A stretch of DNA of 30,562 nucleotides from a virus: positions 1 to 30,562 of IMG/VR virus record IMGVR_UViG_3300031834_000024; one strand, written 5' to 3'. Shown here one piece after another: positions 23,652 through 30,519 of the stretch. Numbering within the stretch: position 1 is the stretch's first letter; each line of letters opens with the position of its first letter. The notes beneath the pieces are model-generated. The model was not told where the DNA came from. It was given only the letters and a program-made list of their open reading frames with translations, and ran no database searches. Made by a program: the position numbers and the translations under genes.

Positions 23652-23990
23652 ATGGAATCAAAAAAAATAGATACTACATTAATCTTATATTTAAAAGGAA
23701 GATTAGATGCTTATTTATCTAAAACAGTAGAAAAAGAAATTAATGAATTTATTAATATAGAAACATCCTGTAATTTTATATTTAATTTAAAAGATGTTGA
23801 ATACTTAAGTAGTTCAGGTCTTAGAATTTTTGTTTCAACAACAAGAATTCTTAAAGAAAATAAAAGAATATTAGTTCTTTGTAATATGAATAAGGCAGTT
23901 CATAATATATTTAGAATAGTTGAATTATTAGATATGTTTAATATTTTTAATACTGAAAAAGAAGCAATAGATTTTTTAAGAAAAAAATAG
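23652..23990 (+). CDS. STAS-domain anti-sigma factor antagonist (SpoIIAA/RsbV-like)
   Basis: The 112-aa length and layout are typical: LYLKGRLDAYLSKTVEKEI, FNLKDVEYLSSSGLRIFVST, then a last helix EKEAIDFL. In SpoIIAA the phosphorylated Ser is in D-S-S-G-L; here the sequence is S-S-S-G-L (53-57), so the acceptor Ser 54 is kept but the preceding Asp is Ser. Such proteins release sigma factors by binding an anti-sigma kinase. A phage copy could free or redirect a host sigma factor (sporulation or stress), or act within phage gene control. No kinase or sigma factor is visible in this window. The RBS is AAAGGATAAA. Confidence 0.8.
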   Translation: MESKKIDTTLILYLKGRLDAYLSKTVEKEINEFINIETSCNFIFNLKDVEYLSSSGLRIFVSTTRILKENKRILVLCNMNKAVHNIFRIVELLDMFNIFNTEKEAIDFLRKK

Positions 23991-24006
23991 AGAGAGAATA
24001 AATAAG

Positions 24007-24441
24007 ATGAAATTATATGAAAGTGCTTTTAGTAGAACAGATAAAATATTAAATTGTGCAATTGGATCAAAAAAATATGAAGTAGATTTAACTGAAAATA
24101 TAAAAGAGTATACTCATTTATTTGGGCCAAAACTTATAAATATAGAAAAAGTATTTGGAAAACAACTTAAATTAAAAGGTGGACCTAATCATGCTGAGTA
24201 TTCTTTTAAGGGGGTTATACCTATAACCCCAGAAGGACTTTTAGCAACTGCTTATCAATTAACAGGAGATAAAATATTTAAATCTTTAAATTCTGTAATA
24301 ATTACAATATTTGGAAAAGTACAAGGTTCTTTTGATTATTGGGTAGAAGTTCCAGATTATAATCATACAGATATAGAAATAGATTTTACTTATTTATACC
24401 CCGATACTCTTGAGATTCAAATTGATATAGTGGCAGATTAA
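24007..24441 (+). CDS. Tagged hypothetical protein, 144 aa
   Basis: The N-terminus MKLYESAFSRTDKI is a relaxed version of the shared tag, with L-Y-E as a possible protease triplet. The body is beta-rich (KKYEVDLTENIKEYTHLFGP, PNHAEYSFKGVIPI, FDYWVEVPDYNHTDIEIDFT). It might be a head-internal or decoration protein. No enzyme motif was seen. GAGAGAGAATAA lies upstream. Confidence 0.5.
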   Translation: MKLYESAFSRTDKILNCAIGSKKYEVDLTENIKEYTHLFGPKLINIEKVFGKQLKLKGGPNHAEYSFKGVIPITPEGLLATAYQLTGDKIFKSLNSVIITIFGKVQGSFDYWVEVPDYNHTDIEIDFTYLYPDTLEIQIDIVAD

Positions 24442-24442
24442 G

Positions 24443-24516
24443 ATGAAAAGATATAATTCTATAAAATTACAAAAAGAAAAGTACAATTAAAAAATATTTC
24501 AGATAAAGGTAAATAA
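24443..24516 (+). pseudogene. Broken tagged mini-ORF (MKRYNS...)
   Basis: An ATG one base after the preceding stop reads MKRYNSIKLQKEKYN and then TAA (24488). A second frame, shifted by -1 within the A-rich stretch, reads ITKRKVQLKNISDKGK and stops at 24514. Together they look like one 24-aa tagged peptide broken by an indel. It parallels the intact 25-aa tagged ORF at 9708. Confidence 0.4.
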
Positions 24517-24518
24517 TT

Positions 24519-24674
24519 ATGCCTGCTGCTAGTCATAAACAACAAAAATACATTTATTTTCTTAGAGGAAAATATAAAACTAAAACAGATACTCCAGAAA
24601 AATTTAAATGGATATGGGATGAGGGGTATTCAAAAATAAAAGAAAGATATACTCCTTTTAATTTTAAAAAATAA
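24519..24674 (+). CDS. Small DUF3008-like phage protein, 51 aa
   Basis: AAAGGTAAATAATT lies before the ATG. The start MPAASHKQQKYIYFLRGKYK recalls phage proteins of the DUF3008 type (MPAVSKAQQRFF...), small basic proteins often near head genes. The rest (EKFKWIWDEGYSKIKERY) is helical. Role unknown. Confidence 0.5.
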   Translation: MPAASHKQQKYIYFLRGKYKTKTDTPEKFKWIWDEGYSKIKERYTPFNFKK

Positions 24675-24675
24675 T

Positions 24676-24879
24676 GTGAATCTAAGTTCTAATACTCAGT
24701 ATATAATTCGTAAATATATTAAAAATAATAAATATAGCATAATTCTTAAAACATTTAAAATTTCTTTCACAGATACTATAGATATAATTATATTATTACA
24801 AGAAGAATATACAAAGACTACAGATGAAAATATTAAAAAAGCTATAGATGAATTAAGAAAAGAAAGGTTCAAGAAATGA
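24676..24879 (+). CDS. Hypothetical protein, 67 aa
   Basis: GTG start 1 nt after the preceding stop; the overlapping ATG at 24674 meets a stop at once. The product is helical and basic (MNLSSNTQYIIRKYIKNNKY, KKAIDELRKERFKK). It ends by overlapping the next ATG (ATGA), so it is coupled to the 471-aa gene. No family recognised. Confidence 0.5.
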   Translation: MNLSSNTQYIIRKYIKNNKYSIILKTFKISFTDTIDIIILLQEEYTKTTDENIKKAIDELRKERFKK

Positions 24880-26291
24880 AAAGATATAAAGTTTATTTTA
24901 AAGAGAATTCGCATCCTATTATATTTCATCCTTTTAAAGCTTGGTATTTTCCAGATAAAGATGAATTTGTTAAATTTAATGCAAATAAAGATTATCTTAA
25001 TTATGTTAAATCTATGTATCAAGCATACAATGAAGGTGCTATTAGATTTTATATAAGTCCTATTGAAGTAGTTATAGAAACACTTCAACAACCTGATAAT
25101 AATTTATATTTTAAAGTTATAAAATTATTATCAAAAAATATGGAAGATTTTAATAAAGTTAAAACTATCATATGGGATTCAATTAAAGACAGAAAAACAA
25201 AAATATTTAAAATAAAAAAATCTATTGAAATTCCTCTTGAAAAAGGTAATCATTTTAAATATGGAAAATTTAAAAATAAAGATGCTATATATGATAGTAA
25301 TTATATAAATGAAAAAGGAGATCTTATCATAATTACTGATACAGGTAAGGAAATCCCCGCTTGTAAAATAAGAGTAATACAAGAATCAAAAGTAATAATG
25401 AATCGTCCTTTTAAAGCTTGGATTACGCCTACCAATGATATAATAAATTTTGATTATTTTGAAACACACTTTTTTTATTTAAAGAAAAAAAGTAATAATG
25501 CATTAAAAGAAGGCTATATTAGAGTTGTTGCAGATACAGATTTATATTTTGAAGTATGGAAATTAGATAATATAGTATTTAAAAGAATACACAATTTTTT
25601 TATAAAAAATTTAAAAAATGATACAAGAGAGATTTTTATTCAAGATGCATCTCTTAATAAAATTAAACAATATAAACCTCAATTTAAAGAATCTCAACTA
25701 GAAGAAGATTTACGATTATCTGATCTTACTAAGCATGCTGGAGTATCTGATCTTACTAGAATTTTTATGAAAGATAGACAAAAAATAAAAGGTGCTGGTA
25801 ATATATCTGCAAAATTAGTCAAAATGAAAGTTAACAAAAAGAAAGGCTGGGTAACATTTGTATTCTTATCTGAGCCTACTTATACATTTGATACTCAGAT
25901 AGTAAAACTAAAAACTTCTGATAAGAGTATGAGGAAAGATAATCTATATACACAAGAAATTAGAATTTTGGATATATTTTCTTTATTAAAATCAAATCCA
26001 GAATTTAAATCATTTAAAGATGTAACTATTGAGGAGATAAAAAAAGTTTTAAAGAATGCTGATGTTCAAGTAAGTTGTGATGATCCTAGTTTTTGGTGGC
26101 AAGGGGATGCATGGACACTTACCCAATTTGATGCTTCTATAATTCCTTGTGAAATTGAACCTAAACACTGGGGGAAATTTCATAATTATGGGGATAATTT
26201 TTTATGTAAGCATTTGAGTTTAATTTTTAATTCCATAGATTTTTACATTCCTATTATGGCAGGAATGATTTATAAATATTTAAATAGATAA
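24876..26291 (+). CDS. Tagged virion/cargo protein with SWIM-like Cys/His motif, 471 aa
   Basis: Begins MKRYKVYFKENSHP, the shared tag with F-K-E as a possible cleavage triplet. Residues about 16-115 and 170-270 are an internal duplication, each starting PFKAW. A middle region (about 280-330, LTKHAGVSDLTRIFMKDRQK) leads to a C-terminal domain with VQVSCDDPSFWWQGDAW and NFLCKHLSLIFN, a C...CxH pattern like SWIM zinc fingers in phage virion proteins. The frame ends in TAA inside an inverted-repeat element, and coding-like sequence resumes in the same frame beyond it. Confidence 0.6.
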   Translation: MKRYKVYFKENSHPIIFHPFKAWYFPDKDEFVKFNANKDYLNYVKSMYQAYNEGAIRFYISPIEVVIETLQQPDNNLYFKVIKLLSKNMEDFNKVKTIIWDSIKDRKTKIFKIKKSIEIPLEKGNHFKYGKFKNKDAIYDSNYINEKGDLIIITDTGKEIPACKIRVIQESKVIMNRPFKAWITPTNDIINFDYFETHFFYLKKKSNNALKEGYIRVVADTDLYFEVWKLDNIVFKRIHNFFIKNLKNDTREIFIQDASLNKIKQYKPQFKESQLEEDLRLSDLTKHAGVSDLTRIFMKDRQKIKGAGNISAKLVKMKVNKKKGWVTFVFLSEPTYTFDTQIVKLKTSDKSMRKDNLYTQEIRILDIFSLLKSNPEFKSFKDVTIEEIKKVLKNADVQVSCDDPSFWWQGDAWTLTQFDASIIPCEIEPKHWGKFHNYGDNFLCKHLSLIFNSIDFYIPIMAGMIYKYLNR

Positions 26292-26369
26292 TTTTAAAAC
26301 ATAGATAGGATTGCACTCCGAAAAGTAAATAGATATCACCTTTATTTATCTTCTATGTTTTAAAATTAT
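26288..26369 (+). repeat. 82-nt inverted-repeat element interrupting a reading frame
   Basis: Perfect 17-bp arms (26288-26304 and 26353-26369) flank 48 nt. The inside is richer in GC in part (GGATTGCACTCCG) and can fold further: AAATA (from 26328) pairs with TATTT (near 26344). The left arm contains the TAA that ends the upstream ORF; the right arm contains ATG TTT TAA. Upstream and downstream frames are in register. No U-tract follows, so it is not a normal terminator. It may be a MITE-like insertion or an RNA element. Confidence 0.75.
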
Positions 26370-26666
26370 TCTATACCATTATTATTTTCAGAAAATATTG
26401 TTCAAAAATATCAATTAGAAAATAAAATAAAAACTAAATATAAAAATGGATTTTGGGATAAAAAAATTGTTTATCCTGCAGATTTTAATTCTTTTGGATG
26501 GACTTTATTTTGGAAATTATATAAAAATTATATTAATAAAGATTTTTCTCTTATTTCAAAAGAAATTTTTGAATCTCTTAAAACAATCTTACCAGAAATA
26601 GCGTTAGGTATTAATTATATTAAAAACGAGGAAAAGAAAATATTTATAGAAAATTATCCAACATAA
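26364..26666 (+). pseudogene. Start-less C-terminal ORF in frame with the 24876 gene
   Basis: After TAA at 26361 the frame is open for 100 codons, NYSIPLLFSENIVQKYQLEN and onward to GINYIKNEEKKIFIENYPT-stop, with phage-like codon use and Trp/Tyr content (FNSFGWTLFWKLYKNY). It contains no ATG, GTG or TTG start. Because it is in phase with the 471-aa gene 81 nt upstream, it is probably that gene's original C-terminus, cut off by the inverted-repeat element. Confidence 0.55.
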
Positions 26667-26692
26667 AAATACTATAATTATTTAACAAAATA

Positions 26693-26720
26693 GAAAACCA
26701 CTCAATTAAGAGTGGTTTTC
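26693..26720. terminator. Bidirectional terminator between convergent genes
   Basis: GAAAACCACTC (26693-26703), loop AATTAA, GAGTGGTTTTC (26710-26720): a perfect 11-bp stem with a T-run on the plus strand (TTTTCTTTT) and A/T-rich sequence on the other. It separates the plus-strand cargo gene from the minus-strand capsid gene. Confidence 0.85.
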
Positions 26721-26742
26721 TTTTGTCTAAATTTATTCTAAA

Positions 26743-28209
26743 TTAAATAAGTGAATCAAGTGTCATAAGTCTTACAAACTTGGAATTTACAACTTTTGTG
26801 TCCTCGATGACTGCTGAATTCCCCTCGGTTACGAAGTTAGGGTATCTTAAACTGGAATCTATCTCTGTTAATGTGCCAAAAATTATTGAACAATCCATGG
26901 CTTCTTGAGGATTTTTGTAAACAAGTAACATTTCGTTAGTTGCAACAAGTGAAGCATCTGCTGGACAAGTATAAACATCCATATCAGAAAGTGTACCTGA
27001 TTGATATACGCCATTTTTAACATCACCCATAACATCTTTCCAAAGATCATGGTTTTTCATATATTCAGTTGCTTTAGAACCAGCAACAATCTTATTGATA
27101 CCACCTCTTTTGATGTCATCATAAATTACAGCACCAACTCTTCCAATTTCTGTAAGAAGTCTTTGTGCATGAGATTTATAACTGATTTCACCAGCTGCTG
27201 CAAAGTCTGTATCAAAAGTAGCAACTGCATTACTTAAAGCTACGCGCCTTGCTTGAGCTACTGATCTATAGTCTTTTGCTCTTGCATGTTCTTGACCAAC
27301 AGCCATAGCCATATAGTCTTTAGCATCTCCAAGACCAGTAGTTTCAAACATAATTTGTGTCATATCTGAAATTCTATATCCAAGAGGCATAGGACGTGCA
27401 TTAAAACGAGTTTTAACAAGTTCAAGACTCATTGTACCATAATTAGTATAATTAGTTGATTGTTCTGAGTTCCAATTATATACTGCAGTAATTGCTACGC
27501 CCGCTAAAGGACCAGCACCAGCATAGAAATTTAGAGTAATAACTCCAGTTGCATAAACAACAGTATTAGTTGCTGCTGGATCAAGAAGCGTTCCAACAAG
27601 AGTACCAGAACCATTATCAACAGCTATAATAGCGCCATCTAACAAAATTTGTGTTTTAAATGGGATAAGTGGAATATAAGTCATTGCACCAGATACGAAT
27701 GTTATAGTACCAACACCAGCACCTGTTCCAACTGATCCATAAAATTCTTCACCAGAGTAATATGGTTTTAAATTTTCATAAGATCTTGTATTTGCAGTTG
27801 TTCCTCTAAGAGCTTGCTCATATGTTGCTTGAATATAGAACAGTGCATCATCTGTAGATGTAAGAGGATATTCTGTAAATATATCACCACGTTTAGAGTT
27901 AGCTGAACCTAGAAAAACTGCTTTAAGCATATGTTCTGGTTTTACTGATGTTCCAAAAGTAGTTGAATATAGATTTTCTTTAATAATCTGTTTGAGAACT
28001 TTTTCTTGATTTTCAAGCATAATGGCTGCTTTACGAATTTTAGCAGGATTAGATGCATATTTATCTAGCATTTCTTTTCCAACTAAATCTGTTTTAGACC
28101 ATTTAGATACGCAAGCTTCACCAAGTTTGGATTTAGAACTCCATTCTTTATTGATAACTTCTTGCATTTGACCTTCACTTAGTTTTTCTGTTTGTCTTCC
28201 ATGTTTCAT
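26743..28209 (-). CDS. Major capsid protein (T4 gp23-like), 488 aa
   Basis: The size is close to gp23 (521 aa) and the layout fits: a charged N-terminal region, a central HK97-type fold with DALFYIQATYEQALRGTTAN early and YGTMSLELVKTRFNARPMPL, then the C-terminal capsid segment RLLTEIGRVGAVIYDDIKRG, NKIVAGSKATEYMK and a CPADASLVATNEMLLVYK stretch. L-S-E at 10-12 may be a protease site. Insertion-like glycine-rich loops (TGAGVGTITF) lie at about 165-240. The gene has clearly higher GC and optimal codons, as expected for the most abundant protein. GAGG is 13 nt from the ATG, a long spacing. It is transcribed against the portal gene. Confidence 0.85.
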   Translation of the reverse strand: MKHGRQTEKLSEGQMQEVINKEWSSKSKLGEACVSKWSKTDLVGKEMLDKYASNPAKIRKAAIMLENQEKVLKQIIKENLYSTTFGTSVKPEHMLKAVFLGSANSKRGDIFTEYPLTSTDDALFYIQATYEQALRGTTANTRSYENLKPYYSGEEFYGSVGTGAGVGTITFVSGAMTYIPLIPFKTQILLDGAIIAVDNGSGTLVGTLLDPAATNTVVYATGVITLNFYAGAGPLAGVAITAVYNWNSEQSTNYTNYGTMSLELVKTRFNARPMPLGYRISDMTQIMFETTGLGDAKDYMAMAVGQEHARAKDYRSVAQARRVALSNAVATFDTDFAAAGEISYKSHAQRLLTEIGRVGAVIYDDIKRGGINKIVAGSKATEYMKNHDLWKDVMGDVKNGVYQSGTLSDMDVYTCPADASLVATNEMLLVYKNPQEAMDCSIIFGTLTEIDSSLRYPNFVTEGNSAVIEDTKVVNSKFVRLMTLDSLI

Positions 28210-28466
28210 AACTATTATTATACCTCAATTTGTATAAATTTTAATTTTATAAGTTTCTTCTTTTAAAAATTACTTTATAAAGTGTTCTTTAAATCATATA
28301 TAAAATTGTTTATTTTCAAACTCAAGTGGATATTTTGAATGGCTGTTATTAGCTTACTTATTTAATTTATAAATTAGCTTTTTTGCTTCCTATAATAATC
28401 TTTTTTATTATTTATTAGTAAAAAATAATTTAATAACTTCTTACACTTTTTGATAATTATAAACTA
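28210..28466 (-). promoter_or_regulatory. AT-rich leader of the capsid gene; promoter not defined
   Basis: There is no ORF in this stretch. It lies between the protease-scaffold terminator and the capsid start and should hold the capsid promoter on the minus strand. Several TATAAAT-like words occur, including a palindromic AATTTATAAATT near 28365. In sequence this AT-rich I cannot name one as the promoter. Confidence 0.35.
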
Positions 28467-28498
28467 AAAAACCTCTTTTATTTCTAAAAGAGGTTTTT
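28467..28498 (-). terminator. Terminator after the protease-scaffold gene
   Basis: A perfect 14-bp stem (28467-28480 and 28485-28498) with a TTTC loop and T5/A5 flanks, 19 nt past the stop codon. It can work in both directions and isolates protease-scaffold transcription from the capsid gene. Confidence 0.85.
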
Positions 28499-28516
28499 CA
28501 TATTTAAAAAAAGGAG

Positions 28517-29740
28517 TTATATCTTAAATTCGTATTTTTGAAATTTTTGATCTTTATTATCTTTTACTGATTCTCTGAGTTTATGAATATCATTACCAAA
28601 TTTATTCTCAAACATAGAAACTTTTTTAACTGCTTCTAATAAAGATCTTGATTTAAGAATTTGTTTTTGAATGTCTCTTACAGCCGGTTTATTTCTTACA
28701 ACTGCTTTATAATATTCAATAACTTCTTTTACTGGAGCTTTTGATTCTTTAACTTCAATTCTTTTTTTCTGAGTAATTGCTTCTTTTTTAGCAGCTCTTA
28801 CTGCTGCCATTTTATCTTCATCTGATTCTTTTTCATCTTCTTCATCATCTTCTGATTCTTCTAATTCATCATCATCATCATCATCTGAATCATCTTCTTC
28901 TGCTTCTTCCATTTCTTCTTCTTCAGAATCGTCTTCATCAGTTTCTTTTACTAATTTTTTCTTTTTAGAGGTAATTGATTCTTTTTTTTCTTCTTTATCA
29001 TCTTCCTCTTCTTCTGCTTCATACAAATCTTCATCATCTTCAAAGCCAAATGCATCATCTATAATATCATTTCCAGTATCTATAAAAGAATCTTCTTCAT
29101 CATCAAATTCATATCCATATTCTTCTTCAAGAATTTTTTCAAGTTTAGATATTGTTTTTTCTGCAAGTTGAAGTGCTATTTTTGTTTTATTAATCTTTTT
29201 ACTCATATTTTTTCTTTCCTCTTTAAACTTAGTAATATCTTGTTCTCTAAGTTGAGTATCTTCTTCATATATTTTTAAATCTGCATTTCTTTTTTCTATT
29301 TCTTCTATAAATAGTTTAATATCTTCTTCCATTTTTACTCTATCAGTAGAAAAGAGTTCAATATCTTCTTTCATTTTTTCTATTGATTTTTGAGTATCTT
29401 TATTAACAGCTTTTTCAACAATTACTTGCGCTTTTTGAAGGTTTTCTTTAAGAGTATTAATTGTTTCACAAGCTACTTGATACTTTTCAGTAAGAGTTTC
29501 TAAAGTTTCCTTAGATTCCTTAAGTTCTTTTTGAGCTAGTTCTTTTTGCTCAGCAAGTTTAGTTTGAATTGACATAATTGCAGTTTCAACTTGCGCTTTT
29601 TGTTCTGCCATTTCTGGAATAATTGTATCAGAAACTTCTTTTAGCTCTTTTATAGCTTCAACGTAGTTTTCTTTAGCAATTGCTTCCTTTATGGTAGATT
29701 TAATTTGGTTTTTAATTGAGAGTTCCAAATATTTATCCAT
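28517..29740 (-). CDS. Likely free scaffold from an internal in-frame start, 407 aa
   Basis: Inside the protease-scaffold frame, an ATG at 29740 (Met 216, MDKYLELSIKNQIK) is preceded by AGAGGT at 7-nt spacing, as good as the site of the full gene. It lies exactly at the boundary between protease and scaffold. Nested in-frame scaffolds are known, as lambda Nu3 within gene C. A weaker site (AGAGG, 11 nt) precedes a second Met at 29206. Expression is not shown by sequence alone. Confidence 0.5.
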   Translation of the reverse strand: MDKYLELSIKNQIKSTIKEAIAKENYVEAIKELKEVSDTIIPEMAEQKAQVETAIMSIQTKLAEQKELAQKELKESKETLETLTEKYQVACETINTLKENLQKAQVIVEKAVNKDTQKSIEKMKEDIELFSTDRVKMEEDIKLFIEEIEKRNADLKIYEEDTQLREQDITKFKEERKNMSKKINKTKIALQLAEKTISKLEKILEEEYGYEFDDEEDSFIDTGNDIIDDAFGFEDDEDLYEAEEEEDDKEEKKESITSKKKKLVKETDEDDSEEEEMEEAEEDDSDDDDDDELEESEDDEEDEKESDEDKMAAVRAAKKEAITQKKRIEVKESKAPVKEVIEYYKAVVRNKPAVRDIQKQILKSRSLLEAVKKVSMFENKFGNDIHKLRESVKDNKDQKFQKYEFKI

Positions 29741-30385
29741 GTTTTTTACCTCTACCGTTTTTTCTTTTAATTTATTAGTAATATCTTTTTCAATAATTTT
29801 TATTTCTTCTTTTATACTTTCTTCTAAATTCTCTTGAGTAGCATATACATTTTGAGATGGTTTTCTTACCCAATCGCAGTTTTCAAACTCGAAATCTTCA
29901 GTCATAACCGTTTTTCCGTCAGATTCAGATAAAGTCCCAAAGGCTACTGTACTAAAACCAACTTTACCACCGGCTTTTGCTTTTTCAAGTAATAATGATC
30001 CTATTGCACCAATACAATATAAATCTGCTGTTGCTATATTTTCACCAACTTTAAAATTTTTCCAGACCCCGGCAGTATCTAAAACACTACCATCTCCCTC
30101 TGCTGCATGGTCCGCCAAACAATCGGCCCCTTCAAATGTTTTTTTCTTTTCTACTTCAGTCCATAATTCTTTTGGGTAAATTCTTGAATTTGCATTTTCA
30201 ATAAATCTAGTAACTGGTACATTTTTAAGTACACCACGACATTCATATTGTTTACCTGCTACAGCTTCAATAAATTTAGTTTCTATTTTAATATCATCTA
30301 TATTAGGTAAATAAGAAATACTTTCAATAAGTAATATCTTATTTTTTTGTTTTGCTCTTTCTTCTAATGAAATCTTTGTACTCAT
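28517..30385 (-). CDS. Prohead protease (gp21-like) fused to head scaffold, 622 aa
   Basis: Residues about 45-190 are a T4 gp21-type serine protease: ECRGVLKNVPVTRFIENANS with RIYP, LADHAAEGDGS (His 93), and GGKVGFSTVAFGT (Ser 145). After a hinge, residues about 216-430 are long charged coiled coil. An extremely acidic stretch (about 440-540, with EEEEDDKEEKKES) follows, and then a basic C-terminal helix that would bind the shell, as in scaffolds. Most T4-like phages encode protease and scaffold (gp22) as separate genes. The RBS is AGAGGT at 6 nt. It should cleave capsid, core and the tagged proteins; that substrate set is inferred. Confidence 0.8.
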   Translation of the reverse strand: MSTKISLEERAKQKNKILLIESISYLPNIDDIKIETKFIEAVAGKQYECRGVLKNVPVTRFIENANSRIYPKELWTEVEKKKTFEGADCLADHAAEGDGSVLDTAGVWKNFKVGENIATADLYCIGAIGSLLLEKAKAGGKVGFSTVAFGTLSESDGKTVMTEDFEFENCDWVRKPSQNVYATQENLEESIKEEIKIIEKDITNKLKEKTVEVKNMDKYLELSIKNQIKSTIKEAIAKENYVEAIKELKEVSDTIIPEMAEQKAQVETAIMSIQTKLAEQKELAQKELKESKETLETLTEKYQVACETINTLKENLQKAQVIVEKAVNKDTQKSIEKMKEDIELFSTDRVKMEEDIKLFIEEIEKRNADLKIYEEDTQLREQDITKFKEERKNMSKKINKTKIALQLAEKTISKLEKILEEEYGYEFDDEEDSFIDTGNDIIDDAFGFEDDEDLYEAEEEEDDKEEKKESITSKKKKLVKETDEDDSEEEEMEEAEEDDSDDDDDDELEESEDDEEDEKESDEDKMAAVRAAKKEAITQKKRIEVKESKAPVKEVIEYYKAVVRNKPAVRDIQKQILKSRSLLEAVKKVSMFENKFGNDIHKLRESVKDNKDQKFQKYEFKI

Positions 30386-30519
30386 ATATTAACCTCTAAA
30401 TGAAAATCTTCTTTTCCTTTATAATTATTAGTAATAATAAAATTGAAATTTTTAAATTCATCTAAAACTAAATTTAAATATTCTAACATATCTTTTTGTT
30501 CCCAATATTTTTCTATCAA
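30382..30519 (-). CDS. Small helical protein, 45 aa, coupled to protease gene
   Basis: A TTG at 30519 directly follows the stop of the preceding gene and has GAAGGA 6 nt upstream. The product is (M)IEKYWEQKDMLEYLNLVLDE and so on to FHLEVNI. The stop TGA overlaps the protease ATG (ATGA), so the two are coupled. The acidic, helical nature would suit a small core protein. No family recognised. Confidence 0.5.
   Translation of the reverse strand: MIEKYWEQKDMLEYLNLVLDEFKNFNFIITNNYKGKEDFHLEVNI

Noticed and set aside
24696-25091. Minus-strand hydrophobic ORF of 131 aa
   Set aside because: Overlaps two coding plus-strand genes; hydrophobic composition arises from AT-rich antisense.
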